Positions 19,289 to 27,258 of a DNA stretch of 64,000 bases are shown here, one piece after another. Positions within the stretch are counted from its first letter, which is position 1. Every line of letters begins with the position of its first letter. The DNA comes from Pyxidicoccus trucidator (GTDB taxonomy: Bacteria; Myxococcota; Myxococcia; Myxococcales; Myxococcaceae), in NCBI RefSeq assembly GCF_010894435.1, contig NZ_JAAIXZ010000010.1, forward strand, positions 375,955-439,954, in the 5' to 3' direction. The position numbers and the translations under genes are program-made. Under the pieces are notes generated by a model that saw only the letters and a list, made by a program, of their open reading frames with translations, was not told the origin of the DNA and made no database searches.

Positions 19289-19978
19289 ATGTACCTCGCC
19301 CTGTTGGTCGTCCTCGCTGCCTCCCCGGCGACACCCCAGACGTGGAAGTTTGAAACGGATGGCACTCCACAGGTCCACATCGCCAATGTAGATGGCGCGG
19401 TCCGCGTGGATGCGGTAGACGGGAATAGCGTGATATTCGAGGTGGTTAGGGAAGCCCCGGAGAGCGCGCGGAACAAAGTCGAGGTCGAAGTCGTCCAACA
19501 GGGCGACGTGGTGAGGGCGCAGGTGTGCTGCGGGCCGTGCGAGGCAGAGCGGCACTCGTGCCGGGGTGAAATGGGGTCGGTGCGGTTCGCGGTGAAGGTG
19601 CCCCGGGGGACGGAGCTTCACGTCGCCGCGGTGAACTCGGCGGTGACGGTGACGGGCGTGACGGGGGAGCAGGAAATCTCCACGGTCAACGGCCGTGTGG
19701 AAGTGAATGGCTCGGAGCGACGGTTGTCCGTGAGCTCCGTTGATGGAGAAGTGGCCTTGGCACCCCGAAAGGTCATGCCTACTTCTGTGAGCACGGTTTC
19801 AGGGGATGTCCGGCTGAAGCTGCCGGCCAAGGCGGATGCGAAGGTGGAATTCAGCTCCGTCGGAGGAAGTTTCAACGGGAGTTCCGTCGCGCTCGGCTCG
19901 AAGCAGAAGAGCTACGGCGCCGGCTCCCAGGAAGTGGAAGTCAGCACGGTGAGCGGCGCGCTCACCGTCCAGGAATAG
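19289..19978 (+). CDS. Exported DUF4097-like beta-repeat protein
   Basis: A 229-aa exported protein with a short signal peptide (about 1-17). Repeating beta strands such as VHIANVDGAVRVDAVDG, ELHVAAVNSAVTVTGVTG, QEISTVNGRVEVNGSE, LSVSSVDGEVAL and TSVSTVSGDVRLKLP form the ladder typical of DUF4097/adhesin-like proteins. Three cysteines cluster at about 76-89. G+C is lower at its start than in its neighbours. A strong terminator hairpin follows. The function is unknown; a periplasmic or cell-surface role is likely. Confidence 0.72.
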   Translation: MYLALLVVLAASPATPQTWKFETDGTPQVHIANVDGAVRVDAVDGNSVIFEVVREAPESARNKVEVEVVQQGDVVRAQVCCGPCEAERHSCRGEMGSVRFAVKVPRGTELHVAAVNSAVTVTGVTGEQEISTVNGRVEVNGSERRLSVSSVDGEVALAPRKVMPTSVSTVSGDVRLKLPAKADAKVEFSSVGGSFNGSSVALGSKQKSYGAGSQEVEVSTVSGALTVQE

Positions 19979-20009
19979 CTTTCGAGGCCCGTCAAGCACT
20001 GGGCCCGGG

Positions 20010-20054
20010 GTGCTCGCCGGTGAAACTCCAAGGCGCCGGCGAGCACTCATTTTT
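20010..20054 (+). terminator. Rho-independent terminator of the DUF4097-like gene
   Basis: An 11-bp perfect stem, GTGCTCGCCGG (20010-20020) with CCGGCGAGCAC (20036-20046), is followed by TCATTTTT. It lies 32 bases after the stop. Confidence 0.85.
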
Positions 20055-20060
20055 CAGACA

Positions 20061-20090
20061 GCCCCGGGTACCCGAGTGGGTGCCCGGGGC
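20061..20090. terminator. Hairpin downstream of pyrD
   Basis: GCCCCGGG pairs with CCCGGGGC, and the inner ACCC/GGGT pairing extends the stem past one T-G mismatch. It lies just beyond the minus-strand pyrD stop and probably ends that transcript, though the minus strand has no T-tract after it. Confidence 0.6.
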
Positions 20091-20095
20091 TTCGT

Positions 20096-21202
20096 CTATG
20101 CGGCGGGCGGGGAGACGGCCGCCCCGGGGCTCCGGTGCTCGGCGCCAATGGCGTCGCGGGCCTGGCTGAAGCCGTCCCGGGCGAGCAGGGCGGCCAGCCG
20201 GGGGAGGAGGCGGCCCACCATGCCGGGCCCCTCGTAGATGAAGCCCGTGTAGACCTGCACCACTGTCGCTCCGGCGCGCAGCTTCTCGTACACGTCCTCG
20301 GCGGTGAAGACGCCGCCCACGCCGATGATGGGCAGGGCGCCGCCGCCGCGGAGGTACGCGCGGCGGATGACGGCGTTGGCGGGCTCGCGCACGGGGGCGC
20401 CGGACAGGCCGCCGGCCTCCTTCGCCAGCGGGTGCTCGAAGGGCCGGGCCACGGTGGTGTTGGTGGCGATGAGGCCCGCGAGGCCGCAGGCGCGCGCCAC
20501 GTCCACCACCTCGTCCACGGCCTCGGGGGTGAGGTCCGGGGCAATCTTCAGGAACAGCGGCTTGCCGGGGGCCACCGAGGCCAGCCGCTCCTGCACGGCG
20601 CGCAGCAACTGGCCGAGCTGCTCCGGCTCCTGCAGCTTGCGCAGGCCGGGGGTGTTGGGGGACGAGGCGTTGACCACCACGTAGTCGCCCAGCGGCGCGA
20701 GCGCGTCCACGCAGGCCACGTAGTCGTCCACCGCCTTCTCCAGCGGCGTGTCCTTGTTCTTGCCGAGGTTGACGCCCAGCGGGCCGGGGCGCCACGTGCG
20801 CGCGCGCAGGCGCGTGGCGGCGTCCGTGGCGCCGTGGTTGTTGAAGCCCATGCGGTTGATGATGGCGCGGTGCTCCGGCAGGCGGAACAGGCGCGGCGTC
20901 GGGTTGCCGGGCTGGGGCCGGGGCGTGAGGGTGCCAATCTCCACCGCGGAGAAGCCGCAGGCGAAGAGGCCGTCCACGGCCTCGGCGTCCTTGTCCAGGC
21001 CGGCGGCCAGGGCCACCGGGTGGGCGAAGCGCAGCCCGGCCAGCTCCACGGCCAGGCCCGGCGGAGTGCCGCGCAGGGCGCGCTCGCGCAGGGCTTCACA
21101 CAGGCCGCGCGAGCGCCCCAGCTGGTGCAGCCCGGCCATGCCGAGCCGGTGCGCGCGCTCCGCGGAGAGCTGGAAGAGGAGCGAGCGGGTGAGTCCGTAC
21201 AT
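20096..21202 (-). CDS. pyrD: Dihydroorotate dehydrogenase, class 2 (quinone)
   Basis: A 368-aa membrane-associated flavoprotein that oxidises dihydroorotate to orotate in pyrimidine synthesis and passes electrons to quinone. The N-terminal helices (MYGLTRSLLFQLSAERAHRL) are the class 2 membrane-binding extension. FMN-site features include AAGLDKDAEAV, GFNNHGATDAATRL, GVNLGKNKD, VVNASSPNTPGLRKLQ (with the catalytic Ser), LKIAPDLT, IATNTT and the ending segment IGVGGVFTAEDVYEKLRAGA. I chose the start at 21202; the frame is open further upstream but overlaps the deaminase gene. The spacing to that gene is 14 bases, so the two probably form one transcript. Confidence 0.95.
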   Translation of the reverse strand: MYGLTRSLLFQLSAERAHRLGMAGLHQLGRSRGLCEALRERALRGTPPGLAVELAGLRFAHPVALAAGLDKDAEAVDGLFACGFSAVEIGTLTPRPQPGNPTPRLFRLPEHRAIINRMGFNNHGATDAATRLRARTWRPGPLGVNLGKNKDTPLEKAVDDYVACVDALAPLGDYVVVNASSPNTPGLRKLQEPEQLGQLLRAVQERLASVAPGKPLFLKIAPDLTPEAVDEVVDVARACGLAGLIATNTTVARPFEHPLAKEAGGLSGAPVREPANAVIRRAYLRGGGALPIIGVGGVFTAEDVYEKLRAGATVVQVYTGFIYEGPGMVGRLLPRLAALLARDGFSQARDAIGAEHRSPGAAVSPPAA

Positions 21203-21216
21203 GTGCGCGCCGGGGC

Positions 21217-22212
21217 CTAGGCGGGGATGAACGAGGACTGCCGGGCCCAGGCGAGCGTCTGGTCCACCTGCTCCGGCGTGAGGATGCCGTTCTGCTCGAT
21301 GATTTCGATTTCCCGGCGCATGTCCGTCTCGAGCAGGTAGGGGCCGTCGGTGTTGATGGTGAACTTCACCTTGCGGTCCCAGAAGGTGCGGATGATGTGG
21401 CGCAGCTCCTCGACGCCCTCCACCGCCTTGGTGTGGAGGTTGGAGGTGGGGCACAGCTCCAGGACGATGTCGTTCTCCCGGAGCACCTTCATGGCGGGCT
21501 CGTCGTAGGCGGCGCGGATGCCGTGGCCGATGCGGTGCGGCTTGAGCTTCTCCACCACGGACATGACGCCCTCGGCGCCGGTGCCCTTCGTCTCGCCGGT
21601 GTGCACGGTGCACTTGAGCCCGGCGCGGCGGGCGCGCGCGAAGAGGTCCTCGTACTCGGCCACGCGCTCGGCCTTCAGCTCCATGGCGTTCGTCTCGGTG
21701 CCGGCCAGGTCGATGCCGTACACGCCGCGCGAGCGGTACTTGATGGCCTTGTCCACGATGATGCTGTTGAGCTTGTGGTCGAACTCGCGGGCGAGGCAGA
21801 AGATGAGCCCCATCTTCACGCCGTACTCCAGCACCGCCCGGTCCATGCCGCGCAACGCGGCGTGGATGATGTGGTCCAGGTCCAGCTCGGAGTTCAGGTT
21901 GCGCTTCATCGGGTTGAAGCGCAGCTCCATCTGCGTCACGCGGCTGCCGCGGTACTCCTTGCCGATGACCTCGTAGACGGAGCGCTCGATGGCGCTGGGC
22001 GAGGACTGAATCTTCTCCGTCCAGGTGTGGAGGATCTTCAGGTAGTCGTCGAGGCTCCCGACCTTGCCGGGCCGGGAGGTGATGAGCTCCACGAAGTCGA
22101 AGTAGTTTTTGACGGGGAGCTTGAAGCCCTGCTGATGGGCGATGGACCAGAGGATGTGGGGCGCCACGGCGCCGCCCACATGGATGTGCAGGTCAATGAG
22201 TTCGCGTGCCAT
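21217..22212 (-). CDS. Adenosine-deaminase-family amidohydrolase with altered DD motif
   Basis: A 331-aa metal-dependent deaminase of the adenosine/adenine/AMP deaminase superfamily. The zinc-binding HIH is in LIDLHIHVGG near the N-terminus, catalytic His-Glu is in KCTVHTGET, and GHGIR supplies the next His. The last metal ligand is Asp289 in TINTDGPYL. Adenosine deaminases normally read S/T-x-N-T-D-D-P here; this protein has Gly290 where the purine-contacting second Asp should be. The fold and metal site look intact, so it is probably active, but the substrate may not be adenosine. The start is ATG 22212. It lies upstream of pyrD on the same strand. Confidence 0.82.
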   Translation of the reverse strand: MARELIDLHIHVGGAVAPHILWSIAHQQGFKLPVKNYFDFVELITSRPGKVGSLDDYLKILHTWTEKIQSSPSAIERSVYEVIGKEYRGSRVTQMELRFNPMKRNLNSELDLDHIIHAALRGMDRAVLEYGVKMGLIFCLAREFDHKLNSIIVDKAIKYRSRGVYGIDLAGTETNAMELKAERVAEYEDLFARARRAGLKCTVHTGETKGTGAEGVMSVVEKLKPHRIGHGIRAAYDEPAMKVLRENDIVLELCPTSNLHTKAVEGVEELRHIIRTFWDRKVKFTINTDGPYLLETDMRREIEIIEQNGILTPEQVDQTLAWARQSSFIPA

Positions 22213-22249
22213 GGCGGCATGTATGCACAGTGCCGGGCGCGCGTAAAGG

Positions 22250-22975
22250 TTACCGCCGGAGCAGGACGTACACCGCGCCGGCACCTCCGTCTTGCGGACG
22301 TGCGGTAGCGAACGCCAGCACCAGGTTGCCGATGCGCTTCGAGGACAGCCACGTCTTGAGGCCTGCCTTGAGCACGGGAATCTGGTCCTTTGAGTTCAAC
22401 CCACGTCCATGGACGATGAGGACGCACCGCCTGTTGGCGCGGCGGCTGTCCGTCAGGAAACGTTCCACGGCCTCCCGGGCCTCGGCCTGCGACATGCCGT
22501 GCAGGTCCAGGCGGCCCTGGACGGAGAAGTCGCCCCGGCGCAGCGAGCGCAGCAGGTTCCGGTCGATGCCCGGTCCCGCGCCCTCGATGTATTCCTCCGT
22601 GTCGGAGACGTCGAAGTCGCCGGGGCCTGCGACGAGCTCGGAGAGCTGGGCGAGCGCCTCGGCGTTGTCGTCGATGATTTCCGGCAGGCGCGGGTTGGGC
22701 ACGGGGGCCTCGCCGCGGTGGGTCATCTGCTGCACGCCGTCCATGGCGGAGTAGAAGAGGGCGGCCTCGTCGGCCTCGCTCACCTTGGGGGCCTTCTTCG
22801 CCTTCGGTGGGGGCGGCGGGGCCTTGCTGCGCTTCGCGGCCTCGGCCTCGGCGGCGGCCTTCTCCTGGGCCTCCTTCTTCTCCTGGTCCTTCAGCGACTT
22901 GATGGCCGACTTGAAGGGGTTGTTGTGGAACGCCTCTTCCTTCTTCTTCGGGGGGCCCTTGCGCTGCTGGCTCAT
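22250..22975 (-). CDS. Smr-domain protein
   Basis: A 241-aa protein. Residues 1-70 are Lys/Glu/Ala/Pro-rich and probably disordered. Residues about 150-241 form an Smr domain with LDLHGMSQAEAREAVERFL, VLIVHGRGLNSK and a C-terminal Gly-rich stretch (ARPQDGGAGAVYVLLRR). Small MutS-related domains are nucleases or nucleic-acid-binding domains, and the LDLHG and HGRG motifs are both present. No MutS part is fused. Stand-alone Smr proteins of this size have been tied to RNA cleavage at stalled ribosomes in E. coli (SmrB), but the role here is inferred. Confidence 0.88.
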   Translation of the reverse strand: MSQQRKGPPKKKEEAFHNNPFKSAIKSLKDQEKKEAQEKAAAEAEAAKRSKAPPPPPKAKKAPKVSEADEAALFYSAMDGVQQMTHRGEAPVPNPRLPEIIDDNAEALAQLSELVAGPGDFDVSDTEEYIEGAGPGIDRNLLRSLRRGDFSVQGRLDLHGMSQAEAREAVERFLTDSRRANRRCVLIVHGRGLNSKDQIPVLKAGLKTWLSSKRIGNLVLAFATARPQDGGAGAVYVLLRR

Positions 22976-23022
22976 GGCGGGGTGCGTCCTCGTCGTGGGC
23001 GATACCTGGGTTTAACCCGTCC

Positions 23023-23868
23023 CTACAGTCCGCGCAGGCGCCGAATCTCTTCGTACGCGTCGCGGACTTCCTGGAAGCGGCGGGTGGCCTGCTCGGCGGC
23101 CTGTCTTCCGGCGTGGGCGGCCTTGTCGGGATGGTGCTCGGCGGCGAGCTGACGGAAGGCCCGCTTCACCTCGGCATCCGTGGCGTCCGGGGTGAGGCCG
23201 AGCACGGCATAGTGCTCGTCGCCCTCGCCCAGGTAGTGGGCGGCGACTTCCAGCTCGTCCTCCTCGGAGACCCCCAGGCCCCGGGCCGCGCGGCGGAGGG
23301 CCTCCCGCTCGGAGCGCTGGAGGGCGCCGTCCACCAGCGCCAGCTCGAAGAGGGTGTCGAGCAGCCGACGGCGCTCGGCCGAGGGCATCTGCTCGCCACA
23401 GGCCCTCGCGGCGGCCTCCAGGTCGGGCGGGCGGGCGAGGAAGGTCTTCAGGTGTCCCCGGACGAGCTGGAGGGACTCGGGCCCATAGCCGAGCACGGTC
23501 TCGAAGTAGCGGCGCACCTCGCGCACCTCCTCGCGGCGGACGTCGCCGTCGGCGTGGGCCACCTCGATGAAGAGGGCGCAGAGGTCCCGGGTGAGCGCGT
23601 CGTCGGGTTCGTCTTCCTGGGGCCTTGTCGGGGGGCGGTGGGTGTTCCGGCCCGCCACGTCGGGCCGGTCCTCCTCCCAGTCCCGGGGGACGGGCGGGGT
23701 GAAGTCGGAGAGCACGTCCGGGGTGTTGGTGAACACGGCGTGCTGCTCGTCGAAGCGGTGGCCTACGAAGCCCCCGGCGGCGGCGAGGAGGATGATGGCG
23801 AGCGGGTGTCCGATGAGCAGCCCCACCACCAGCCCGACAATCGCCCCCAGGACTTTTCCCGCGCCCAT
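23023..23868 (-). CDS. Membrane-anchored TerB/DjlA-like J-domain protein
   Basis: A 281-aa protein. One or two hydrophobic segments at residues 1-30 (VLGAIVGLVVGLLIGHPLA) anchor it in the inner membrane. Residues about 85-195 are a helical TerB-like domain (FIEVAHADGDVRREEVREVR, FELALVDGALQRSEREALR). Residues about 212-275 are a J-domain with HPD in AAEHHPDKA. This is the architecture of DjlA, which recruits DnaK at the membrane. The start is ATG 23868. It is divergent from folD with a 55-base shared promoter region. Confidence 0.87.
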   Translation of the reverse strand: MGAGKVLGAIVGLVVGLLIGHPLAIILLAAAGGFVGHRFDEQHAVFTNTPDVLSDFTPPVPRDWEEDRPDVAGRNTHRPPTRPQEDEPDDALTRDLCALFIEVAHADGDVRREEVREVRRYFETVLGYGPESLQLVRGHLKTFLARPPDLEAAARACGEQMPSAERRRLLDTLFELALVDGALQRSEREALRRAARGLGVSEEDELEVAAHYLGEGDEHYAVLGLTPDATDAEVKRAFRQLAAEHHPDKAAHAGRQAAEQATRRFQEVRDAYEEIRRLRGL

Positions 23869-23923
23869 GACCGAGGTTTCGCTCCCTTTCCAGCGGGGAG
23901 CTTCGCATAGAGTGCGCCGCGTT

Positions 23924-24772
23924 ATGGCCCACTTGATTGATGGCAAGGCAGTGGCGGCGCGGGTGCGGGCGGAGGTGAAGGCGGAGGTCGAGCGGCTCAA
24001 GGCCGAGCGCGGCATCGTCCCCGGGCTCGCCGTGGTGCGCGTGGGGGAGGACCCCGCGTCCAAGGTCTACGTCACCGGGAAGAAGAAGGCCGCCGAGGAG
24101 GTGGGCTTCAACTCCTGGGAGCACCACCCGGATGAGCGCATCACCCAGGACGAGCTGCTCGCGCTGGTCCACAAGCTCAACGAGGACCCGGCGGTGCACG
24201 GCATCCTGGTGCAGCTGCCGCTGCCGAAGCACATCGATGCGGACGTCATCATCTCCGCGGTGAAGCCGGAGAAGGACGCGGACGGCTTCCACCCGATGAA
24301 CGCGGGCAACCTGCTGCTCGGGCGGCCGGCGACGCGGGCGTGCACGCCCTACGGCATCATGCGGCTGCTGGAGGAGATTGGCTGCAACCCAGCCGGCAAG
24401 CGAGCGGTGGTGGTGGGCCGCAGCAACATCGTGGGCAAGCCGATGGCGCTGATGCTGCTCCAGAAGAACGCCACCGTCACCATCGCCCACAGCAAGAGCG
24501 ACGTGCGCCGTGAGGTGGAAGACGCGGACATCGTCGTGGTGGCGGTGGGCGTGGCGGAGCTGGTGAAGGGCGAGTGGATCAAGCCCGGCGCGGTCGTCAT
24601 CGACGTGGGCATGAACCGCAACGCGGACGGCAAACTGGTGGGCGACGTGGAGTTCGCCAAGGCCTCCGAGCGCGCCTCGTACATCACCCCCGTGCCGGGC
24701 GGCGTGGGGCCGATGACGATTGCCATGCTCATCCGCAACACGCTGGAGGCGGCGGCGCGCGGCGGGAAGTGA
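23924..24772 (+). CDS. folD: Methylenetetrahydrofolate dehydrogenase / cyclohydrolase
   Basis: A 282-aa bifunctional enzyme that interconverts 5,10-methylene-THF, 5,10-methenyl-THF and 10-formyl-THF with NADP. Visible features are VRVGEDPASKVYVTGKKKAAEEVG with the catalytic lysine, GILVQLPLPKHID, VKPEKDADGFHPMNAGNL, the dinucleotide site VVGRSNIVGKPMALML and the ending TPVPGGVGPMTIAML. The length is typical. It contributes to the same one-carbon pool as metF and the glycine-cleavage genes 8 kb away. The gene ends 18 bases before a convergent gene. Confidence 0.97.
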   Translation: MAHLIDGKAVAARVRAEVKAEVERLKAERGIVPGLAVVRVGEDPASKVYVTGKKKAAEEVGFNSWEHHPDERITQDELLALVHKLNEDPAVHGILVQLPLPKHIDADVIISAVKPEKDADGFHPMNAGNLLLGRPATRACTPYGIMRLLEEIGCNPAGKRAVVVGRSNIVGKPMALMLLQKNATVTIAHSKSDVRREVEDADIVVVAVGVAELVKGEWIKPGAVVIDVGMNRNADGKLVGDVEFAKASERASYITPVPGGVGPMTIAMLIRNTLEAAARGGK

Positions 24773-24790
24773 CGCCCACGGGCCCTACAC

Positions 24791-25879
24791 CTAGGTGCCA
24801 GGGGCCTGGCCGCGCAGCCAGCGCTCCAGCTGCGCGCGCTTCTTCCCGCGCAGGCTCGTGCCCAGGCTCATCTGGTCGAAGTTCCACCGGGTGTGGCGCC
24901 GCTCGGCCACGGCAGCGAGCCAGGACGGAAACCCGGCGGGCTCGCACGGCCCCAGCCCGAGCTCGTCGCGATGCACCTCGTCGCTGTCGAAGGACGTGTC
25001 CTTGGAGCGCAGCAGGTCCGCGGGATTGGACTCGGACACGGAGACGGAGAACCAGTTCGCCGAGCGGCTGTCGACGGAGAGGTGCACCTGGTGCCGATAG
25101 GCCGGGAAGCCGTTGAACGCGGGCGAGGAGATGTGGACCTGGAACCAGAAGGCTCCGGGCTCGCCAAAGCCCAGCTCCCGCGCGAGGTCGAGCGCGGGTG
25201 AGCGGGCCTGCCGGGCGGTAATCAGCGCCTGCATGCGCGAGAACAGGTCCTCCATCACCGGAGTGGAGCGCGCGTGCGTGCGCAGGAGCTGGAGCCGGTC
25301 CAGCTCCCAGTCCTGCTGGCTCACGGCCCGCTCGACATGGGGGATGAGCGCGTCGAGCGAGGCCTCCGAGGCGTCCGCGGCCAGCACGGCGAGCAGGTCC
25401 AGCGACACCTTCTCGCTCGCCACGGCGGCGGTCTGGAGCGCCTGGAGGACGCGCGGCTGGGCCGCCAGCGCCTGGAACTTCGCCCGCTTCTGCTTCGAGC
25501 CCCAGGCGTAGGTCGTCTGCAGGTCCAGCAGCGTCTGCATCGCCGCGTCCCACTCGGCGGCGAGCGCGTCCGCGCCCAGGTCTCTCCGGACGAACTCTCG
25601 GAGGAAGAAGGCATGGGGCGTGTGGTCGGCCTCCATCAGGTCCAGGACGGCATGGATGACGGGCACCGGGAGCCGCCGGCACGTGCGCGCGAACAACCAG
25701 GTGGGGTGGTAGCTGGGGTGGTCGCTGTCGCCGATGAGGCTCACCGCGGCCTTCGCCGCCAGCGCGGGGTCCACGTCGTCCGGGAGCGCCTTGAGGGCGT
25801 CGAGGACGCTCGTCGACCGCTCGTGGTACGGGGTCCGGAGGGCCGTCTCGATTTCGAGCAGGGTGGGGTGCTTGGGCAT
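24791..25879 (-). CDS. Unknown cytoplasmic protein
   Basis: A 362-aa protein that I do not recognise. I chose ATG 25879 (MPKHPTLLEIETALR); the frame extends to 25933 but the added residues look random. The first 250 residues are alpha-helical with an ARM/HEAT-like feel (repeated Leu/Ala helices such as VIHAVLDLMEADHTPHAFFL and LDLLAVLAADASEASLDALI). The last 110 residues look more beta-rich (AFWFQVHISSPAFNGFPAY, HLSVDSRSANWFSVSV). No signal peptide, membrane segment or catalytic motif is seen. It is convergent with folD and divergent from the DUF6973-like gene. Confidence 0.7.
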   Translation of the reverse strand: MPKHPTLLEIETALRTPYHERSTSVLDALKALPDDVDPALAAKAAVSLIGDSDHPSYHPTWLFARTCRRLPVPVIHAVLDLMEADHTPHAFFLREFVRRDLGADALAAEWDAAMQTLLDLQTTYAWGSKQKRAKFQALAAQPRVLQALQTAAVASEKVSLDLLAVLAADASEASLDALIPHVERAVSQQDWELDRLQLLRTHARSTPVMEDLFSRMQALITARQARSPALDLARELGFGEPGAFWFQVHISSPAFNGFPAYRHQVHLSVDSRSANWFSVSVSESNPADLLRSKDTSFDSDEVHRDELGLGPCEPAGFPSWLAAVAERRHTRWNFDQMSLGTSLRGKKRAQLERWLRGQAPGT

Positions 25880-25977
25880 GACCACGTCCAGGTCCAGGTT
25901 CCTACATCCACGCCTGCCGCAACTAGTACCCACTCCCCACGATAATTGGAAAAGTCATTACTCCAGGGGGAGCCTCC

Positions 25978-26871
25978 GTGTCCTTGTCCATTGGCCGTGA
26001 CCTGATTGGCGGCATCGCGAAGCGCCTCGGAGTGGGTGGAGCCGAGCAGACGCGCGCGACGACCCAGCCCGCCAGTGTCTCCACGCCGGAGCCCCAGCAG
26101 ACCCGCGTTCCAGGGTGGGATGGCACGAGCTCCTTCGAGGCCGAGTCCGCGCAGGGCGCCGCCACCGCGCGGCAGCTCGGTGGGCCTGCCGCCGCGACGC
26201 GTCCGGACCTCGGGCAGATTCAGCGCGACTACCAGGTCGAGGACGACCAGGTCGTGGAGTGGAGCCCGAAGGCCGGCGGCTTCATCCCCATTCCCTTCAC
26301 CCCCGAGTACGACATCACCGCCACCGAGGCGAAGATGCTGGACGGGCTCTCGGCGTCGCGCGGGCTGGTGGGCCTCAACACGTTCAACAACATCAAGGAC
26401 CAGGCCCTCGAGACGTCCACGCGGCTCTATCCGCCCCCGAGCAACGCTCCGGGCCATGTGCCGGAGGACCGGGTGGGCGAGTGGAAGGGCCAGGACGGCC
26501 ACCGTGACGCCTTCCGTCACGCCTACTGGAATGCCCTGATGACGCGCGAGTTCGGCGCCGAGTGGACGCAGCAGTTCGCCACCGCGCACGAGGGCCTGCC
26601 GGGCAACCCGGCGGACCGCGAGGCGATGGACCTCTACAACAACGAGGTCGGCCGGCAGATTGCCATCGCGAACCCCAACGCCTCCCCCGAGGAGCTGGCC
26701 ACGCTGGTGCAGCAGGCCGTGACGGATGGCCGGACGGTGGTGCTCGACCAGCGCGGCGAGCTGCAGTGGAGCGACCGGGTTCCGCTCTGGCAGCACGGCC
26801 TGACGGACAACGTCCCGGGCCAGGGCGGCCAGCCGCGGCCTGACGGAAACGCGAGCCCCGACCAGTACTGA
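25978..26871 (+). CDS. DUF6973-like protein (possible toxin or hydrolase domain)
   Basis: A 297-aa protein starting at GTG after an AGGGGGAG ribosome-binding site. No signal peptide is apparent. Residues 1-110 are Ala/Pro/Gln-rich. The C-terminal half (about 120-245) has a conserved-looking block: DGHRDAFRHAYWNALM (173-188), TAHEG with H204/E205, and MDLYNNEVGR with D218. The His/Asp/Glu-rich pattern resembles the DUF6973 domain, which I recall as occurring at the C-termini of large secreted or polymorphic-toxin-like proteins. The layout suggests a metal-dependent hydrolase, but activity is not established. A small membrane-anchored protein gene follows immediately and could be its partner or immunity protein. 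Confidence 0.65.
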   Translation: MSLSIGRDLIGGIAKRLGVGGAEQTRATTQPASVSTPEPQQTRVPGWDGTSSFEAESAQGAATARQLGGPAAATRPDLGQIQRDYQVEDDQVVEWSPKAGGFIPIPFTPEYDITATEAKMLDGLSASRGLVGLNTFNNIKDQALETSTRLYPPPSNAPGHVPEDRVGEWKGQDGHRDAFRHAYWNALMTREFGAEWTQQFATAHEGLPGNPADREAMDLYNNEVGRQIAIANPNASPEELATLVQQAVTDGRTVVLDQRGELQWSDRVPLWQHGLTDNVPGQGGQPRPDGNASPDQY

Positions 26872-26892
26872 TTGGTGACAGACTCCCGTAGG

Positions 26893-27258
26893 ATGAGGAA
26901 CATGCGACGCTGGCTGTGGATTGGCGTCGCGCTGTTTCTACTCGCAGGGTTAGGGGTCTACCTGGTGTCCACGTCGCAGGCGGGAGCGTTTGACTCGGAG
27001 CTGTGGAAGGCGCAGCGGGGAACCGGCGCGGACAAGAATCCACGCGTCGGGATGGTGGTCGAGCTGAAGAAGAAGCATCTGCGCGAGGGGATGACCCGAG
27101 AGGACGTGCAGAAGCTGCTCGGCGAGCCGGACCAGCGACGGGGCACCAGCGAGGTGTACGAGCTGGGGATGTCGCCCGTCGGCGTCTCCTACGAGTACCT
27201 GGTCATCGACTACGACGGTCAGGGCAAGGTGATGCGGTTCCGCGTCACCCGGAGCTGA
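26893..27258 (+). CDS. Small membrane-anchored BamE/SmpA-like protein
   Basis: A protein of about 121 aa. Start candidates are ATG 26893 and ATG 26902, since the frame is open back to the preceding stop. One N-terminal membrane segment (WLWIGVALFLLAGLGVYLV) is followed by a short domain with LKKKHLREGMTREDVQKLLGEP and YEYLVIDYDGQGKVMRFRVT, the G-M-T-x-x-x-V-x-x-l-l-G-x-P pattern of BamE/SmpA folds. There is no lipobox Cys, so it is anchored by the helix. It starts about 20-30 bases after the DUF6973-like stop and is probably co-transcribed. Partner or immunity function is speculation. Confidence 0.72.
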   Translation: MRNMRRWLWIGVALFLLAGLGVYLVSTSQAGAFDSELWKAQRGTGADKNPRVGMVVELKKKHLREGMTREDVQKLLGEPDQRRGTSEVYELGMSPVGVSYEYLVIDYDGQGKVMRFRVTRS

